A stretch of 64,000 nt of DNA from Herbiconiux daphne (GTDB lineage: Bacteria; Actinomycetota; Actinomycetes; Actinomycetales; Microbacteriaceae). The stretch covers positions 492,033 through 556,032 of the forward strand of contig NZ_JANLCJ010000003.1 in assembly GCF_024979295.1 (NCBI RefSeq), in the 5' to 3' direction. Each line of letters begins with the position of its first letter. Position 1 is the stretch's first letter. The position numbers and the translations under genes are program-made. The notes under the pieces were generated by a model that made no database searches, was not told where the DNA came from, and saw only the letters and a program-made list of their open reading frames with translations. Shown here in pieces: positions 35,765 through 45,617 of the stretch.

Positions 35765-35993
35765 GGGTAGAGCCTACGCGGTGGGTCGACGGGGTGGTCG
35801 CTCCGCTGGTCGAGAAGCGGATGTCTCGGGTCGGAAGTGGCCGTCATCAGATCCGACCGAGCCGGGGCCGTCAGGTCTTCGTCGGATTCGCCGCCCGCCG
35901 CGACAGGGAATCGTTAGGGCGCGCCACCCGCGCCGCGACCGAGCGTAGAGCTGAGTCATGACGAATTCACGACCCGCTCCGCACGAGTGACCG

Positions 35994-36521
35994 ATGACCC
36001 TCACGAACATCCTCCCGTCGCTGCGTCGCAGCATCCCTGACCCCCTGGTCGCCGACCGCTGGCCCGAGCACACGGTGGCCACCACCACCGATGTCGTGGT
36101 CGCCGGCATCTCGCTGATGCGTCTGGTCGACGTGTGCGGCACCCCGTGCGTGCACGTCGCGGCAGCCGTCGTGCCGGGCACGCACGGGCGGCCGTCTCCC
36201 CTGCATGACGCCTCGGTGGTGGTGGTGCGCGTGCTGAGCGTCGAACTGCGTGGCGGGGCGGCATCCGGAGAGCGCGACGTGGTCGTCGACGGCGAACTGT
36301 GCCGGGCCCACGCCGAGCCCACCGAGGCACGTCTCGTGGGGCGGGCGTCGACCGCGCGCAAGACGTTTGCACGCTGCCACAGCGTGACGAGCGACGACGA
36401 ACCGCTGCTTCTGCCGCTGCCGGTCGACCTGGCCGAGGGTGACCTCATCGCCCTGCCGTGCACCGGCGCAGTGCCGCTGCGCGACGTGCGCCGGCTGCGC
36501 GACAAGCCCGCCCAGGCCTGA
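35994..36521 (+). CDS. Hypothetical protein in the molybdenum-cofactor cluster
   Basis: 175 residues, ATG 35994, with no clear ribosome binding site (possibly leaderless). It is predicted to be all-beta: ATTTDVVVAGISLMRLVDVCG, TPCVHVAAAVVPGTHGRPS, ASVVVVRVLSVELRGG. The two halves have a faint internal similarity of beta hairpins and three cysteines (CGTPC, LPCTG). It starts the moeA-moaC-mog-moaE run and ends 12 bp before moeA, so a role in Moco supply or use is inferred from context only. Confidence 0.65.
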   Translation: MTLTNILPSLRRSIPDPLVADRWPEHTVATTTDVVVAGISLMRLVDVCGTPCVHVAAAVVPGTHGRPSPLHDASVVVVRVLSVELRGGAASGERDVVVDGELCRAHAEPTEARLVGRASTARKTFARCHSVTSDDEPLLLPLPVDLAEGDLIALPCTGAVPLRDVRRLRDKPAQA

Positions 36522-36533
36522 CACACTGGGAGC

Positions 36534-37850
36534 ATGCGCACGATCGACGATCATCGCCGCGACGTGACGGCCCTCGTCGGCACGATCTCGGCATCGCTCG
36601 GCTCGGAGGAGTTGTCGATCACACCGGCGGCGCTCACCGGCGATCCGGCCGCCTTCGCGCAGCGGGTGCTCGCGTCAGACATCATCGCTCCCTCGAGCCT
36701 GCCCTCCTTCGACAACTCGCAGATGGACGGTTACGCCGTTCTCGCCGCCGACCTCTCGACGGCGACCTCGGACGCACCGGTTCGGCTCCCCGTCGCGGCA
36801 CGCGTTGCCGCAGGCGACCCGTTCGCCGAGCACGCCGTGGGAACGGCCACGCCCGTGATGACGGGCGCCCCGATCCCGGCGGGTGCCGACGCCGTGGTGC
36901 CGATCGAGCGCGCCGACCCGCCGGTGTTCCCGGCGTTCCCAGAGCTCCCTGCCTTGTCGGAGCCGTCGGCGGGCGGCATGCGCCCTGAACTCGCACCCAC
37001 GGTCGGGTTCGTCGACCCCGTCGAGGCGGGCACGTTCGTGCGCACCGCCGGCAGCGACATCCGCAGCGGACAGGTGCTGCTGCGTCGCGGCACTCGACTC
37101 GGCGCCGCCCAGCTCGGCGTCATCGCGGGCACCGGCGCGACCAGCGTCACCGTGCGGCGGCGGCCGCGCGTGCTGCTGATCTCGACCGGACACGAGATCC
37201 GCGACCCCGGCACCGAACTGCTGCCCGGCCAGATCTACGACGCGAACACTCCCGCTCTCACCTTCGCGTTGCAGAGCATCGGCTGCGCCGTGACCGCTGT
37301 GCCGTGCCGCTCCGACGACGCCGCCGACCTGCTCGCCATCGTCGACCGTGAGGCGCCCGGCGTCGACCTCGTCGTGACCGTCGGCGGGGTGAGCGCCGGC
37401 ACCCGCGAGGTCGTGCGCGACGCGTTCGGCCCTCTCGGCGTCGACTTCATGAAGGTCGCCATGCAACCCGGTGGCCCCCAGGGTTTCGGGCTCGCCCGGC
37501 TCTCGCCCACCCGCGAGCTTCCTGTCGTGAGCCTGCCCGGCAACCCGGTGAGCGCACTCGTGTCGTTCGAAGCCTTCCTCCGACCCGCCCTGCTGACAGC
37601 ACTGGGAGTCGCACCGGCTCTGCGCGAATCGAGGCGCGGGCGCGCGGCGCATCCGTTCACGTCGCCCCCCGGCAGCCACCAGCTCCGGCGGGGCATCGTG
37701 CACGACGACGGAACGCTCGAACTCGTCGGCGGCCCCTCGAGCCATCTGCTGCATTCCTACGCGGAGTCGACCGTGCTGGTGCACGTGCCGATCGGCACAT
37801 CCGACGTCGCCCTCGGCGACGAACTCGACTACTGGAGGATCGATGGCTGA
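36534..37850 (+). CDS. moeA: Molybdopterin molybdenumtransferase MoeA
   Basis: 438 residues. [36 protein letters not shown] and [21 protein letters not shown] are domain I/II markers. Domain III has [31 protein letters not shown] and [18 protein letters not shown] loop rich in Pro and Ala (about 125-150) is longer than usual. It inserts molybdate into adenylated molybdopterin. It overlaps moaC by 8 bp. Confidence 0.95.
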   Translation: MRTIDDHRRDVTALVGTISASLGSEELSITPAALTGDPAAFAQRVLASDIIAPSSLPSFDNSQMDGYAVLAADLSTATSDAPVRLPVAARVAAGDPFAEHAVGTATPVMTGAPIPAGADAVVPIERADPPVFPAFPELPALSEPSAGGMRPELAPTVGFVDPVEAGTFVRTAGSDIRSGQVLLRRGTRLGAAQLGVIAGTGATSVTVRRRPRVLLISTGHEIRDPGTELLPGQIYDANTPALTFALQSIGCAVTAVPCRSDDAADLLAIVDREAPGVDLVVTVGGVSAGTREVVRDAFGPLGVDFMKVAMQPGGPQGFGLARLSPTRELPVVSLPGNPVSALVSFEAFLRPALLTALGVAPALRESRRGRAAHPFTSPPGSHQLRRGIVHDDGTLELVGGPSSHLLHSYAESTVLVHVPIGTSDVALGDELDYWRIDG

Positions 37851-38322
37851 GAGCGACGCCCTCACGCACGTGCGACCGGATGGCGCGGCCCACATGGTCG
37901 ACGTGTCGAACAAGCCCGTGACCGCGCGCATCGCGTCGGCCCAGGCCGTGCTGCACACCCGCCCCGATGTCATCGCCCTGCTCGTGGCCGGCGAACTACC
38001 CAAGGGCGAGGCTCTGGCCGTGGCACGGTTGGCCGGCATCATGGCGGCGAAGCAGACGTCGGCCCTCATTCCGCTCTGCCACCCGCTGCCCGTCTCGGGC
38101 GTCACGGTCGATTTCACGACCGACGAGTCGTCGGTGCGCATCGTGACGACGGTGAAGACGACCGGGGTGACCGGAGTCGAGATGGAGGCTCTCACCGCGG
38201 CATCCGTCGCCGCCCTCACCGTGTACGACATGATCAAGGCCGTCGACCGGTCGGCCCGCGTGACCGACATCGAGGTGCTGTCGAAGTCGGGCGGCGCGAG
38301 CGGCGACTGGAGCCGGGAATGA
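37843..38322 (+). CDS. moaC: Cyclic pyranopterin monophosphate synthase MoaC
   Basis: 159 residues. [56 protein letters not shown] and [20 protein letters not shown] are the family signatures, with the catalytic Lys in IKAVDR. It completes the cyclisation begun by MoaA. The start lies inside moeA and the stop overlaps mog by 4 bp, so these genes are translated as a unit. Confidence 0.97.
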   Translation: MAESDALTHVRPDGAAHMVDVSNKPVTARIASAQAVLHTRPDVIALLVAGELPKGEALAVARLAGIMAAKQTSALIPLCHPLPVSGVTVDFTTDESSVRIVTTVKTTGVTGVEMEALTAASVAALTVYDMIKAVDRSARVTDIEVLSKSGGASGDWSRE

Positions 38323-38801
38323 CACGCGCCGCGCACGTGGTGGTCGCCTCGAACCGCGCGGCGGCGGGCGTTTATGACGACACCACCGGGCCGGTGATCG
38401 CCGCCTGGCTCGACGAACGCGGGTGGCGGCCGACCGTGACGGTCGTGCCCGATGGCGACCCGGTCGGCCACGCCCTGCGCGCGGCGATCGAGAGCGGCGC
38501 GGCCGTGGTCATCACGACCGGCGGCACCGGGGTTTCGCCCACCGATCGCACGCCCGAACAGACCCGGCCGCTGCTCGACATCGAACTGCCGGGCATCGCC
38601 GAGCAGATCAGGCGGGTCGGCACCGCCCACACGCCGCTCTCGGTGCTCTCGCGCGGGATCGCCGGAGTGGCCGGCGGCTCGTTGATCGTCAACCTCCCGG
38701 GGTCGTCGGGCGGAGTGCGTGACGGACTCGACGTGCTCGGTCCGCTGCTCGATCATCTCGTGGATCAGATTCATGGAGGTGACCATGGCAGACCCGACTG
38801 A
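38319..38801 (+). CDS. mog: Molybdopterin adenylyltransferase (MogA/MoaB family)
   Basis: 160 residues. [38 protein letters not shown] and [17 protein letters not shown] are the characteristic MogA/MoaB motifs. It adenylates molybdopterin before MoeA acts. Its end overlaps the start of moaE. Confidence 0.93.
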   Translation: MTRAAHVVVASNRAAAGVYDDTTGPVIAAWLDERGWRPTVTVVPDGDPVGHALRAAIESGAAVVITTGGTGVSPTDRTPEQTRPLLDIELPGIAEQIRRVGTAHTPLSVLSRGIAGVAGGSLIVNLPGSSGGVRDGLDVLGPLLDHLVDQIHGGDHGRPD

Positions 38802-39243
38802 CATCGGCGGAACGGCGGGCGATCGAGTGGCTTTCGCCCGCGTCTCCGACACCCCGATCAGCGTCGAGGAGTGCTCCGACGCGGTCGGCTCCGCCCGCTC
38901 GGGAGCCGTCGTCACCTTCGCGGGTGTCGTGCGCGACCACGACGACGGCCGCGCGGTCGACGCACTGAGCTACACCGGGCACCCCAGCGCGCCCGACGTC
39001 ATCCGCGCCGTCGCCACCCGCATCGCCGACGAGCATCCGGATGTCGCGGTGGCGGTGGCCCACCGCATCGGCGATCTCGTGGTCGGCGACGTCGCCCTCG
39101 CCTGCGCCGTGTCGTCGCCGCATCGCGCCGAGGCGTTCGCGGCCTGCTCAGCGCTCGTCGACGCGGTCAAGGCCGAGGTGCCGATCTGGAAGGAACAGGC
39201 GTTCTCCGACGGTTCGACCGAGTGGGTGGCCTCGATCGGCTGA
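38785..39243 (+). CDS. moaE: Molybdopterin synthase catalytic subunit MoaE
   Basis: 152 residues from ATG 38785, chosen for its GGAGGTGA ribosome binding site inside the end of mog. SGAVVTFAGVVRDHDDGRAV, ALSYTGHPSA, HRIGDLVVGD and VPIWKEQAFSDGSTEWV (catalytic Lys in WKE) identify it. It transfers sulfur from MoaD to the precursor. It is the last biosynthetic gene before the molybdoenzyme genes. Confidence 0.95.
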   Translation: MADPTDIGGTAGDRVAFARVSDTPISVEECSDAVGSARSGAVVTFAGVVRDHDDGRAVDALSYTGHPSAPDVIRAVATRIADEHPDVAVAVAHRIGDLVVGDVALACAVSSPHRAEAFAACSALVDAVKAEVPIWKEQAFSDGSTEWVASIG

Positions 39244-39382
39244 TCAGCTGACCGACCCCGCCCGACTAGTTCTCCACAATCGTGCCGTGGCCGCGAAACG
39301 CGCACAGAATCGCCCACGTTACACAGCAGACACATTGCTGGGGTCTACTAATGGTGCAGCACCCCTTCGATCGGAGCACCAC

Positions 39383-40294
39383 GTGGATCTGAACACCATC
39401 GCGAGCATCCTGCCCGCCCGCCGCCGCGACGACCTGGCGGCTCTCGGCGCCACCGTCGCTCCGCTGGCCGGCGGCTCCTGGTTGTTCTCCGAGACCCAGA
39501 ACCACCTCACCGGCCTCGTCGATCTGATGGAGTTCGGCTGGCCCTCGCTCACGGTCACCGCAGCGGGGCTCGAGGTGGCGTCGACCTGCACGCTCGCCGA
39601 GCTCGCCTCCCTGCCCGACGACCGAGGCTGGCCGGCGCATCCGCTGTTCTTCCAGTGCTGCACCGCGCTGCTCGGCTCGTTCAAGGTGTGGAACGTGGCG
39701 ACCGTCGGCGGCAACATCTGCGCCTCACTGCCGGCCGGGCCCATGACCTCGCTGTTCTCGGCGCTCGACGCCGAGGCCCTGGTCTGGCGCGCCGACGGCA
39801 GCGACGAGACCATTCCGGTCGCCTCCTTCGTCACGGGCAACGGCACCAACGCGCTGGCGCCCGGCGACGTGCTCCGCGCACTGATCGTGCCGCAGTCGTC
39901 ACTCGACGCTCGAACCGCCTATCGCAAGATCGCGCTGTCGCCGCTCGGCCGCTCAGGTGCGGTCGTCATCGGGCGGCTCGACACCGACGGCGGCTTCACG
40001 CTGACGGTGTCGGGTGCGACGGTGCATCCGGAGCAACTGCGCTACGCGACGGCACCGGATGCGACGACCCTGGTCAGAGACATCGACGCCATCGACACCT
40101 GGTTCACCGACCCGCATGGCGCCGCCGACTGGCGGCGGGCGGTGTCGGGGGTGCTGGCGGCGGAGGTGCTGACCGAGCTCGCCGCGCCCGCCGGGCCTGC
40201 TGCGCCTGCTGCGCCTGCTGCGCCTGCTGCGCCTGCTGCGCCTGCTGCGGCGTCGGGGGCGCATTCGTCGATCGAGCCGGAGGAGATCCGATGA
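39383..40294 (+). CDS. FAD-binding (medium) subunit of a xanthine-dehydrogenase-family enzyme
   Basis: 303 residues from GTG 39383 with GGAG 7 bp upstream. [15 protein letters not shown] is the first FAD pyrophosphate loop and [28 protein letters not shown] the second, as in CoxM/XdhB-type flavoproteins. The C-terminus carries an Ala-Ala-Pro repeat encoded by a 9-bp minisatellite. The stop overlaps the next gene by 4 bp. It passes electrons from the Fe-S domains to NAD+ or another acceptor. Confidence 0.9.
   Translation: MDLNTIASILPARRRDDLAALGATVAPLAGGSWLFSETQNHLTGLVDLMEFGWPSLTVTAAGLEVASTCTLAELASLPDDRGWPAHPLFFQCCTALLGSFKVWNVATVGGNICASLPAGPMTSLFSALDAEALVWRADGSDETIPVASFVTGNGTNALAPGDVLRALIVPQSSLDARTAYRKIALSPLGRSGAVVIGRLDTDGGFTLTVSGATVHPEQLRYATAPDATTLVRDIDAIDTWFTDPHGAADWRRAVSGVLAAEVLTELAAPAGPAAPAAPAAPAAPAAPAAASGAHSSIEPEEIR
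40196..40249. repeat. Six tandem copies of a 9-bp unit
   Basis: CCTGCTGCG is repeated six times without change and encodes Pro-Ala-Ala units at the C-terminus of the FAD subunit. It is likely to vary in copy number. Confidence 0.9.
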
Positions 40295-43257
40295 GGTTCA
40301 TCATGAACGGCGCGCAGGTCGAGGCGGAGCCCGGCCCCGGTCAGTGCCTTCGCACCTTCATCCGCGACCAGGGCAACTTCGAGGTCAAGAAGGGCTGCGA
40401 CTCGGGTGACTGCGGCGCCTGTTCGGTGATCGTCGACGGGCTGCCGGTGCACTCCTGCGTCTATCCGGCCTATCGCGCGGCCGACAAGATCGTCACCACG
40501 GTCGCCGGCCTCGGCGATCCGGGCGACCTCAGTGCGGTGCAGCGCAGCTTCGTCGAGAACGCGGGCTTTCAGTGCGGGTTCTGCACCGCGGGCATGGTGG
40601 TGACCGCCACCACGCTGAAGCCGACCGACCTCGACGACCTGCCAAGGCTCATGAAGGGCAACCTCTGCCGGTGCACGGGCTACCGTGCGGTCGAGCAGTC
40701 CATCCGGCAGGGCGTCTGCGAGGCGGCCGGTGCCGCGCACGACTGCGGAGGGCACGTGGGGCACGCGGGGCGCGCGCACGATGGCGATGAGCATGAGCCT
40801 GAGCACGCGCACGCGCAGGCCCCGGGCCCCGGCGCCGTGCGGCGGACAGGCAAGGCCGGGGCGGGCGAGGCGTCGACGACGACCACGGCGAGCGCCGACG
40901 CCGGACCGGCGACGGCCGAACCCACAGCCGCGCCGGCAGCCGGGGCCACCACGATCGTAGACGTGCCCCGCCTCGCGCCGGCGAGCGAGCCCACCCCGCT
41001 CACCGTCGGCACGTCGGTCGGCGCTCCCGCCGGGCCGCGCATCGTCAGCGGGCGCGAGCCCTACACCCTCGATGTCGCCGTTCCCAGCGTCACGCACCTC
41101 AAGCTGCTGCAGAGCCCGCACGCCCACGCGCGCATCCTCTCGATCGATACGAAGGCCGCCGAGGCGCTGCCGGGCGTGCACGCCGTGCTCACGGCAGCCG
41201 ACTCGCCGGCCACCCTGTTCTCCACCGCCCGGCACCAGTTCCGCACCGACGACCCCGACGACACGCGGGTGTTCGACACGGTGGTGCGGTTCCGCGGGCA
41301 GCGCGTCGCGGGGGTGGTGGCCGATTCGATCGCGATCGCCGAGGCGGCCTGCCGTCTGATCGAGGTCGAATACGAGCTGCTGCCGGCCGTCTTCGACCCC
41401 GAGCAGGCCCGCCGGCCGGGTTCCCCGCTGCTGCACGCCGACAAGCCCAGCTCGGTGTCGCGAGTGGCCGAACCCGAACGCAACGTGATCGCCGCCGTGC
41501 ACACCGAGATCGGTTCGGTCGAAGAGGGGCTCGCCGCCGCCGACGCCCGGGTGTCGGGCACCTGGCAGACCCACCGTGTCTCGCACACCGCGCTCGAGAC
41601 CCACGGAACGATCGGCTGGCTCGACGACGACGAACGCCTCGTGCTGCGCACCAGTTCGCAGGTGCCGTTCCTCGTGCGCGACGAGATCAGCCACATCTTC
41701 GACCTCGCCCCCGAGCGCGTGCGCGTGTTCACCGCCCGGGTGGGCGGCGGGTTCGGCGGCAAGCAGGAGATCCTCACCGAAGACGTCGTGACGCTCGCCG
41801 TGCTGAAGACCGGTCGTCCGGTGCAGTTCGAGTTCACGCGCAGCGACGAGTTCACCATGGCGCCGTGCCGGCATCCGATGCGCGTGAAGGTCGAGCTCGG
41901 AGCCACCCGCGACGGCAAGCTGACCGCCATCGCGGTCGACGTGCTGAGCGACACCGGGGCCTACGGCAACCACGGCCCCGGCGTCATGTTCCACAGCGTC
42001 GGCGAGACGGTGAGCCTCTACTCGGCGCCGAACAAGAAGGTCGACGCCGAGGTTGTCTACACCAACAACATCCCCTCCGGAGCCTTCCGCGGCTACGGCC
42101 TCGGTCAGGTCGTGTTCGGCATCGAATCCGCGATGGACGAACTGGCGATCCAGCTCGGCATCGATCCGTTCGAGGTGCGGCGCCTCAATGTGGTGAGGCC
42201 GGGCGAGCCGCTCGTGGCCACCCACGTCGAGGGCGACGACCTCGTCTTCGGCAGCTACGGTCTCGACCAGTGCCTCGACCTCACCCAGACCGCCCTGCAG
42301 CGCGGCGCCCAGCAGAACGCGGCACCGAGCGGCGGCGAGTGGTCGGTGGGCACCGGCATGGCGTCGACGATGATCGCCACCATGCCGCCGCGCGGGCACT
42401 TCTCCGAGGCGAGCATGACCCTCGAGAGCGACGGCGGCTATCTGGCCGGGGTCGGCACGTCGGAGTTCGGCAACGGCACCACCACCGTGCACACCCAGAT
42501 CGCGTCGAGCGTGCTGGGCACCTCGGCCGATCGCATCCGCATCCGGCAGTCCGACACGGATGCCGCGCGCTACGACACCGGAGCCTTCGGTTCCGCGGGA
42601 ATCGTCGTCGCCGGCAAAGCGCTCTACTCGGCGGCCGAGAAGCTGAAGACCGAGATCCTGCGCACGGCGTCGCAGCTCGCCGGCGAGTGGAGCGAGGGTC
42701 ACCTCGAACCGGGCGGCGTGCAGATCGGGGCGACCTTCGTGCCCCTCACCGACATCGCGGCGGCGGGCGGCGGGTCGATCACCGCTCACGGCAGCGAAGA
42801 CGGCGCGAAGCGGTCGCTCGCCTTCAACGTGCACGCGTTCCGGGTGGCGGTCAACTCCGCCACGGGCGAGGTGCGCATCTTGCAGTCGGTGCACACCGCC
42901 GACCCGGGCTTCATCATGAACCCCGAGCAGCTGCGCGGCCAGATCGAGGGCGGGGTCGCTCAGGCGATCGGGTCGGCGCTCTACGAAGAGATGATCCTCG
43001 ACGAGGGGCTGGTGACCACGCAGGTCTTCCGCAGCTACCATGTGCCTCAGATGGCCGACATCCCGGCCACCGAGGTCTACTTCGCTGCGACCGACGACGA
43101 CATCGGCCCGTTCGGCGCCAAGTCGATGAGCGAGGCCCCCTACAACCCCGTGGCGGCCGCGATGGCCAACGCCATCCGCGATGCGATTGGTGTGCGTCCG
43201 CACGAACTGCCGATGTCGCGCGACCGTATCTGGAGGATGCTCAGCGACCGAGCGTGA
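40291..43257 (+). CDS. Molybdenum hydroxylase: fused [2Fe-2S] and Mo-binding subunits
   Basis: 988 residues. The N-terminal ferredoxin domain has C36, C41, C44 and C56 ([10 protein letters not shown]...SC), and the second cluster has C95, C98, C126 and C128 (QCGFC...CRC). A disordered His/Ala/Pro linker (about 145-250) leads to the Mo domain. That domain has GGGFGGKQE (near 485), GAFRGYG (near 596), and [12 protein letters not shown] near 940 with the catalytic Glu. This is the xanthine dehydrogenase/aldehyde oxidase family. Purine oxidation is suggested by xdhC and deaminase neighbours, but nicotinate-like substrates are possible. Fusing small and large subunits while FAD stays separate is uncommon. 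Confidence 0.92.
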   Translation: MRFIMNGAQVEAEPGPGQCLRTFIRDQGNFEVKKGCDSGDCGACSVIVDGLPVHSCVYPAYRAADKIVTTVAGLGDPGDLSAVQRSFVENAGFQCGFCTAGMVVTATTLKPTDLDDLPRLMKGNLCRCTGYRAVEQSIRQGVCEAAGAAHDCGGHVGHAGRAHDGDEHEPEHAHAQAPGPGAVRRTGKAGAGEASTTTTASADAGPATAEPTAAPAAGATTIVDVPRLAPASEPTPLTVGTSVGAPAGPRIVSGREPYTLDVAVPSVTHLKLLQSPHAHARILSIDTKAAEALPGVHAVLTAADSPATLFSTARHQFRTDDPDDTRVFDTVVRFRGQRVAGVVADSIAIAEAACRLIEVEYELLPAVFDPEQARRPGSPLLHADKPSSVSRVAEPERNVIAAVHTEIGSVEEGLAAADARVSGTWQTHRVSHTALETHGTIGWLDDDERLVLRTSSQVPFLVRDEISHIFDLAPERVRVFTARVGGGFGGKQEILTEDVVTLAVLKTGRPVQFEFTRSDEFTMAPCRHPMRVKVELGATRDGKLTAIAVDVLSDTGAYGNHGPGVMFHSVGETVSLYSAPNKKVDAEVVYTNNIPSGAFRGYGLGQVVFGIESAMDELAIQLGIDPFEVRRLNVVRPGEPLVATHVEGDDLVFGSYGLDQCLDLTQTALQRGAQQNAAPSGGEWSVGTGMASTMIATMPPRGHFSEASMTLESDGGYLAGVGTSEFGNGTTTVHTQIASSVLGTSADRIRIRQSDTDAARYDTGAFGSAGIVVAGKALYSAAEKLKTEILRTASQLAGEWSEGHLEPGGVQIGATFVPLTDIAAAGGGSITAHGSEDGAKRSLAFNVHAFRVAVNSATGEVRILQSVHTADPGFIMNPEQLRGQIEGGVAQAIGSALYEEMILDEGLVTTQVFRSYHVPQMADIPATEVYFAATDDDIGPFGAKSMSEAPYNPVAAAMANAIRDAIGVRPHELPMSRDRIWRMLSDRA

Positions 43258-43283
43258 TACCCAGCAGGCGAACTACCCGCGGT

Positions 43284-44372
43284 TCACGCCAGCGGGCGGA
43301 GAACGTCGTGGGCCGCCGAACGGATGGCGGACGCCACCCTTTCGAGCGAGCGGGTGTGCAGCTGCCATTGCTGCCAGTACAACGGCACGTCGATGGCTCC
43401 GGCAGGGTCGAGCTCGACCAGCTCGGAGTCCTGCCGCCACGAGGCAGCGCCCGCCGCAGCGCGCACCGCGTCGCCCGCGGCACCGCTCCCGAACCGCTTC
43501 AAATAGGTCTGCTGCCCGTCGAACCCGGCGTTCGCCACCCACCCGCTCTGCAGGTCGGGAACCATGCCCCAGCCGAATCCCAGCCGCACCGCCTCGACGA
43601 AGTCGGCCGACGCCGGCACGTAGTGCCGCGGCGGAGAGACGACACCGCCGGTCGCGGCCGCCAGGTAGCGGTCCTGAAGCTGGTCGCGCCGGTCGAACAC
43701 CACCACCGGGGCATCCGCCAGCGCCGCCGGCGTCACTCCCCCGCCGAACCACCGCGCGGCGAACGACCGGTTCGCCATCGGCCGATAGCGCATCGCCCCC
43801 AAAGGGGTCGACGAGCACCCTTGCACCGCCTGAGCGACGTCGGTCACGGCACCCATCACGGTTCCGTCGCGCAGCAGCGCAGTCGTGTGCCCCTGGTCTT
43901 CGCGAAACAAGTCGAACGCGATCACGGTCGACAGCTCGGCCAACGCCGGAAGCAGCCAGGTGGCGAGCGAATCGGCATTCACGGCGATCGGCATCCGCAC
44001 GAGCGGTCGTCGTGGCAGCCCGCCGGTGCCATTCCCGCCCGTACCGATCCCGCCGGTGCCATTCCCGCCCGTGCCGTTGAGGGTCTCCGCGCCCTCCGCG
44101 CCCTCGTCGACCTCCTCGACGCCCAGTCCCGCCATCGCGTCGTGCGACAGCGTCTCGAACTGCCGGGCGAGCAGCAGCACCGCCTCGCCCGATTCCGTCG
44201 CCCGCACCGGCTTCGTGCGCTGCAGCAGCACGCGCCCGACGCTCGACTCGAGCGCCTTCACCCGCTGGCTCACCGCCGACGGGGTGATGTTGAGCGCCCG
44301 GGCCGCCGCTTCGAACGTGCCCTCCGACACGACAGCGCTGAGGGCCGCGAGCTGCGCCAGATCCCACTGCAT
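43284..44372 (-). CDS. argP: ArgP-type LysR family regulator
   Basis: 362 residues. The N-terminal winged HTH (LAALSAVVSEGTFEAAARAL, ITPSAVSQRVKALESSVGRVL) and the effector-binding domain match ArgP/LysG regulators, and the divergent LysE-type exporter supports this. Between the two domains is a fourfold Asn-Gly-Thr-Gly-Gly repeat, atypical for the family. It would activate the exporter in response to basic amino acids. Confidence 0.87.
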   Translation of the reverse strand: MQWDLAQLAALSAVVSEGTFEAAARALNITPSAVSQRVKALESSVGRVLLQRTKPVRATESGEAVLLLARQFETLSHDAMAGLGVEEVDEGAEGAETLNGTGGNGTGGIGTGGNGTGGLPRRPLVRMPIAVNADSLATWLLPALAELSTVIAFDLFREDQGHTTALLRDGTVMGAVTDVAQAVQGCSSTPLGAMRYRPMANRSFAARWFGGGVTPAALADAPVVVFDRRDQLQDRYLAAATGGVVSPPRHYVPASADFVEAVRLGFGWGMVPDLQSGWVANAGFDGQQTYLKRFGSGAAGDAVRAAAGAASWRQDSELVELDPAGAIDVPLYWQQWQLHTRSLERVASAIRSAAHDVLRPLA

Positions 44373-44380
44373 GAAGCAAT

Positions 44381-44406
44381 GCTAATGCAGCATCAGAATC
44401 ATTAGC
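44381..44406. promoter_or_regulatory. Inverted repeat between argP and lysE
   Basis: GCTAATG (44381-44387) and CATTAGC (44400-44406) are perfect complements 12 bp apart in the short divergent gap. This fits a LysR-type dyad controlling both genes. Confidence 0.6.
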
Positions 44407-44441
44407 TTGGCTTCGGATGCCTCGAGCCCTACCGTCGAGAT

Positions 44442-45077
44442 GTGCCCGTCGCTCTCGCCTCCGCCTCGCCCGATCCGTTCGCCGCCCTCGCCGGATTCGG
44501 CTTCGGCCTCTCGCTCATCGTGGCGATCGGAGCCCAGAACGCCTTCGTTCTGCGGCAGGGATTGCTCCGACGACACGTGCTCGCGGTCGTCGCAGTCTGC
44601 GCATTGTCCGACGCCGCCCTGATCGCCGCCGGCATCGGCGGGGTGGGCCTCGCGATTTCGGGGCTGCCGCTGCTCATGACCGTGGTGCGCATCGGAGGCG
44701 CGGTCTTCCTGGTGATCTACGGCCTGCTGGCGGCGAGGCGGGCTCTACGATCGGCGACCCTGGCGCCCGACGCGGGCCGCGCATCCGTGGGTCTGGCGGC
44801 GACGGTGGCGACCTGCCTCGCGCTGACCTGGCTGAACCCCCATGTCTATCTCGACACGATCGTTCTGCTCGGGTCGGTCGCGAACTCCCACGGTGACTCG
44901 CGGTGGCTGTTCGGGGCGGGCGCCGCCGTCGCGAGCGTGATCTGGTTCACCGCGCTCGGCTACGGCGCACGGTTGCTGCGACCCGTGTTCGCGCGCCCCG
45001 TGGCCTGGCGGGTGCTCGACGGCCTCATCGCCGTGATCATGATCGCGATCGCGATCTCGCTGCTCGTCGGCCTGTGA
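44442..45077 (+). CDS. lysE: LysE/ArgO family amino-acid exporter
   Basis: 211 residues from GTG 44442, with six membrane helices. [22 protein letters not shown] is the family signature and [17 protein letters not shown] the conserved central motif with Asn and Asp. It exports lysine and/or arginine. It is divergent from argP, the standard arrangement. Confidence 0.93.
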   Translation: MPVALASASPDPFAALAGFGFGLSLIVAIGAQNAFVLRQGLLRRHVLAVVAVCALSDAALIAAGIGGVGLAISGLPLLMTVVRIGGAVFLVIYGLLAARRALRSATLAPDAGRASVGLAATVATCLALTWLNPHVYLDTIVLLGSVANSHGDSRWLFGAGAAVASVIWFTALGYGARLLRPVFARPVAWRVLDGLIAVIMIAIAISLLVGL

Positions 45078-45166
45078 ACAACTGGACGACTGAACGGCCG
45101 AACGGCTGCTCGACTACTCATCCGATCCGAACGACTGCTCGCGCCCGACCGCCCGCGAGCCCGCGC

Positions 45167-45523
45167 TCACTGCCGCACGCGCCGCCCGTGCTCGGCGATC
45201 GACCCGTTCGTCTGCCGGTAGAGCTCGTTGAAGAGCCGGCGCTCCACGGTGTCGTGCGGCGAGCGGTTGGCGTCGATACCGACGAGCCACGTGAGCCCCG
45301 TCTCGCCGTAGGCATCCTCCGACACGAGGGCGATGGCGAACAGGCGCTCGTTGCCGGCGTTCTTCTCGGCCCACGCGAGGGTCTCGGTGAGTGTGGCATC
45401 CGACACGTCATGCGCTTCGGTCGCGAACGGGCCCTCTCCTCGATAGAGGAAGACGCGAAAGGTCGAATCCACGCGTTCCCACGCGCTCCCGCTCTCTTGC
45501 TCGTTGCAGCGCTGCACCTTCAC
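45167..45523 (-). CDS. Hypothetical protein (118 aa)
   Basis: GTG start at 45523. The sequence is of normal globular composition (STFRVFLYRGEGPFATEAHD, TLAWAEKNAGNERLFAIALV, GLTWLVGIDANRSPHDTVER) with an alpha/beta pattern and a basic C-terminus. It is downstream of the 8-oxoguanine deaminase gene and in the same direction, 94 bp away. No family recognised. Confidence 0.65.
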   Translation of the reverse strand: MKVQRCNEQESGSAWERVDSTFRVFLYRGEGPFATEAHDVSDATLTETLAWAEKNAGNERLFAIALVSEDAYGETGLTWLVGIDANRSPHDTVERRLFNELYRQTNGSIAEHGRRVRQ

Positions 45524-45617
45524 GGGATCAGAGTACGGGCGCGATCACCCCGGAGTCGACACCCGGCGGCGAATTCATCGCCGACCGGCTCGCTCGAGGT
45601 CGCGGCGAGGCGGTGGG

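Noticed and set aside
35765..35993. Moco riboswitch between moaA and the moeA operon
   Set aside because: I looked for the paired elements of the Moco RNA motif and could not fold them in the 229-bp gap; only generic promoter-like sequence is seen.
40042..43203. Long open frame opposite the molybdenum hydroxylase
   Set aside because: Shadow frame of the conserved plus-strand enzyme; composition His/Arg/Gly-rich with no domains.
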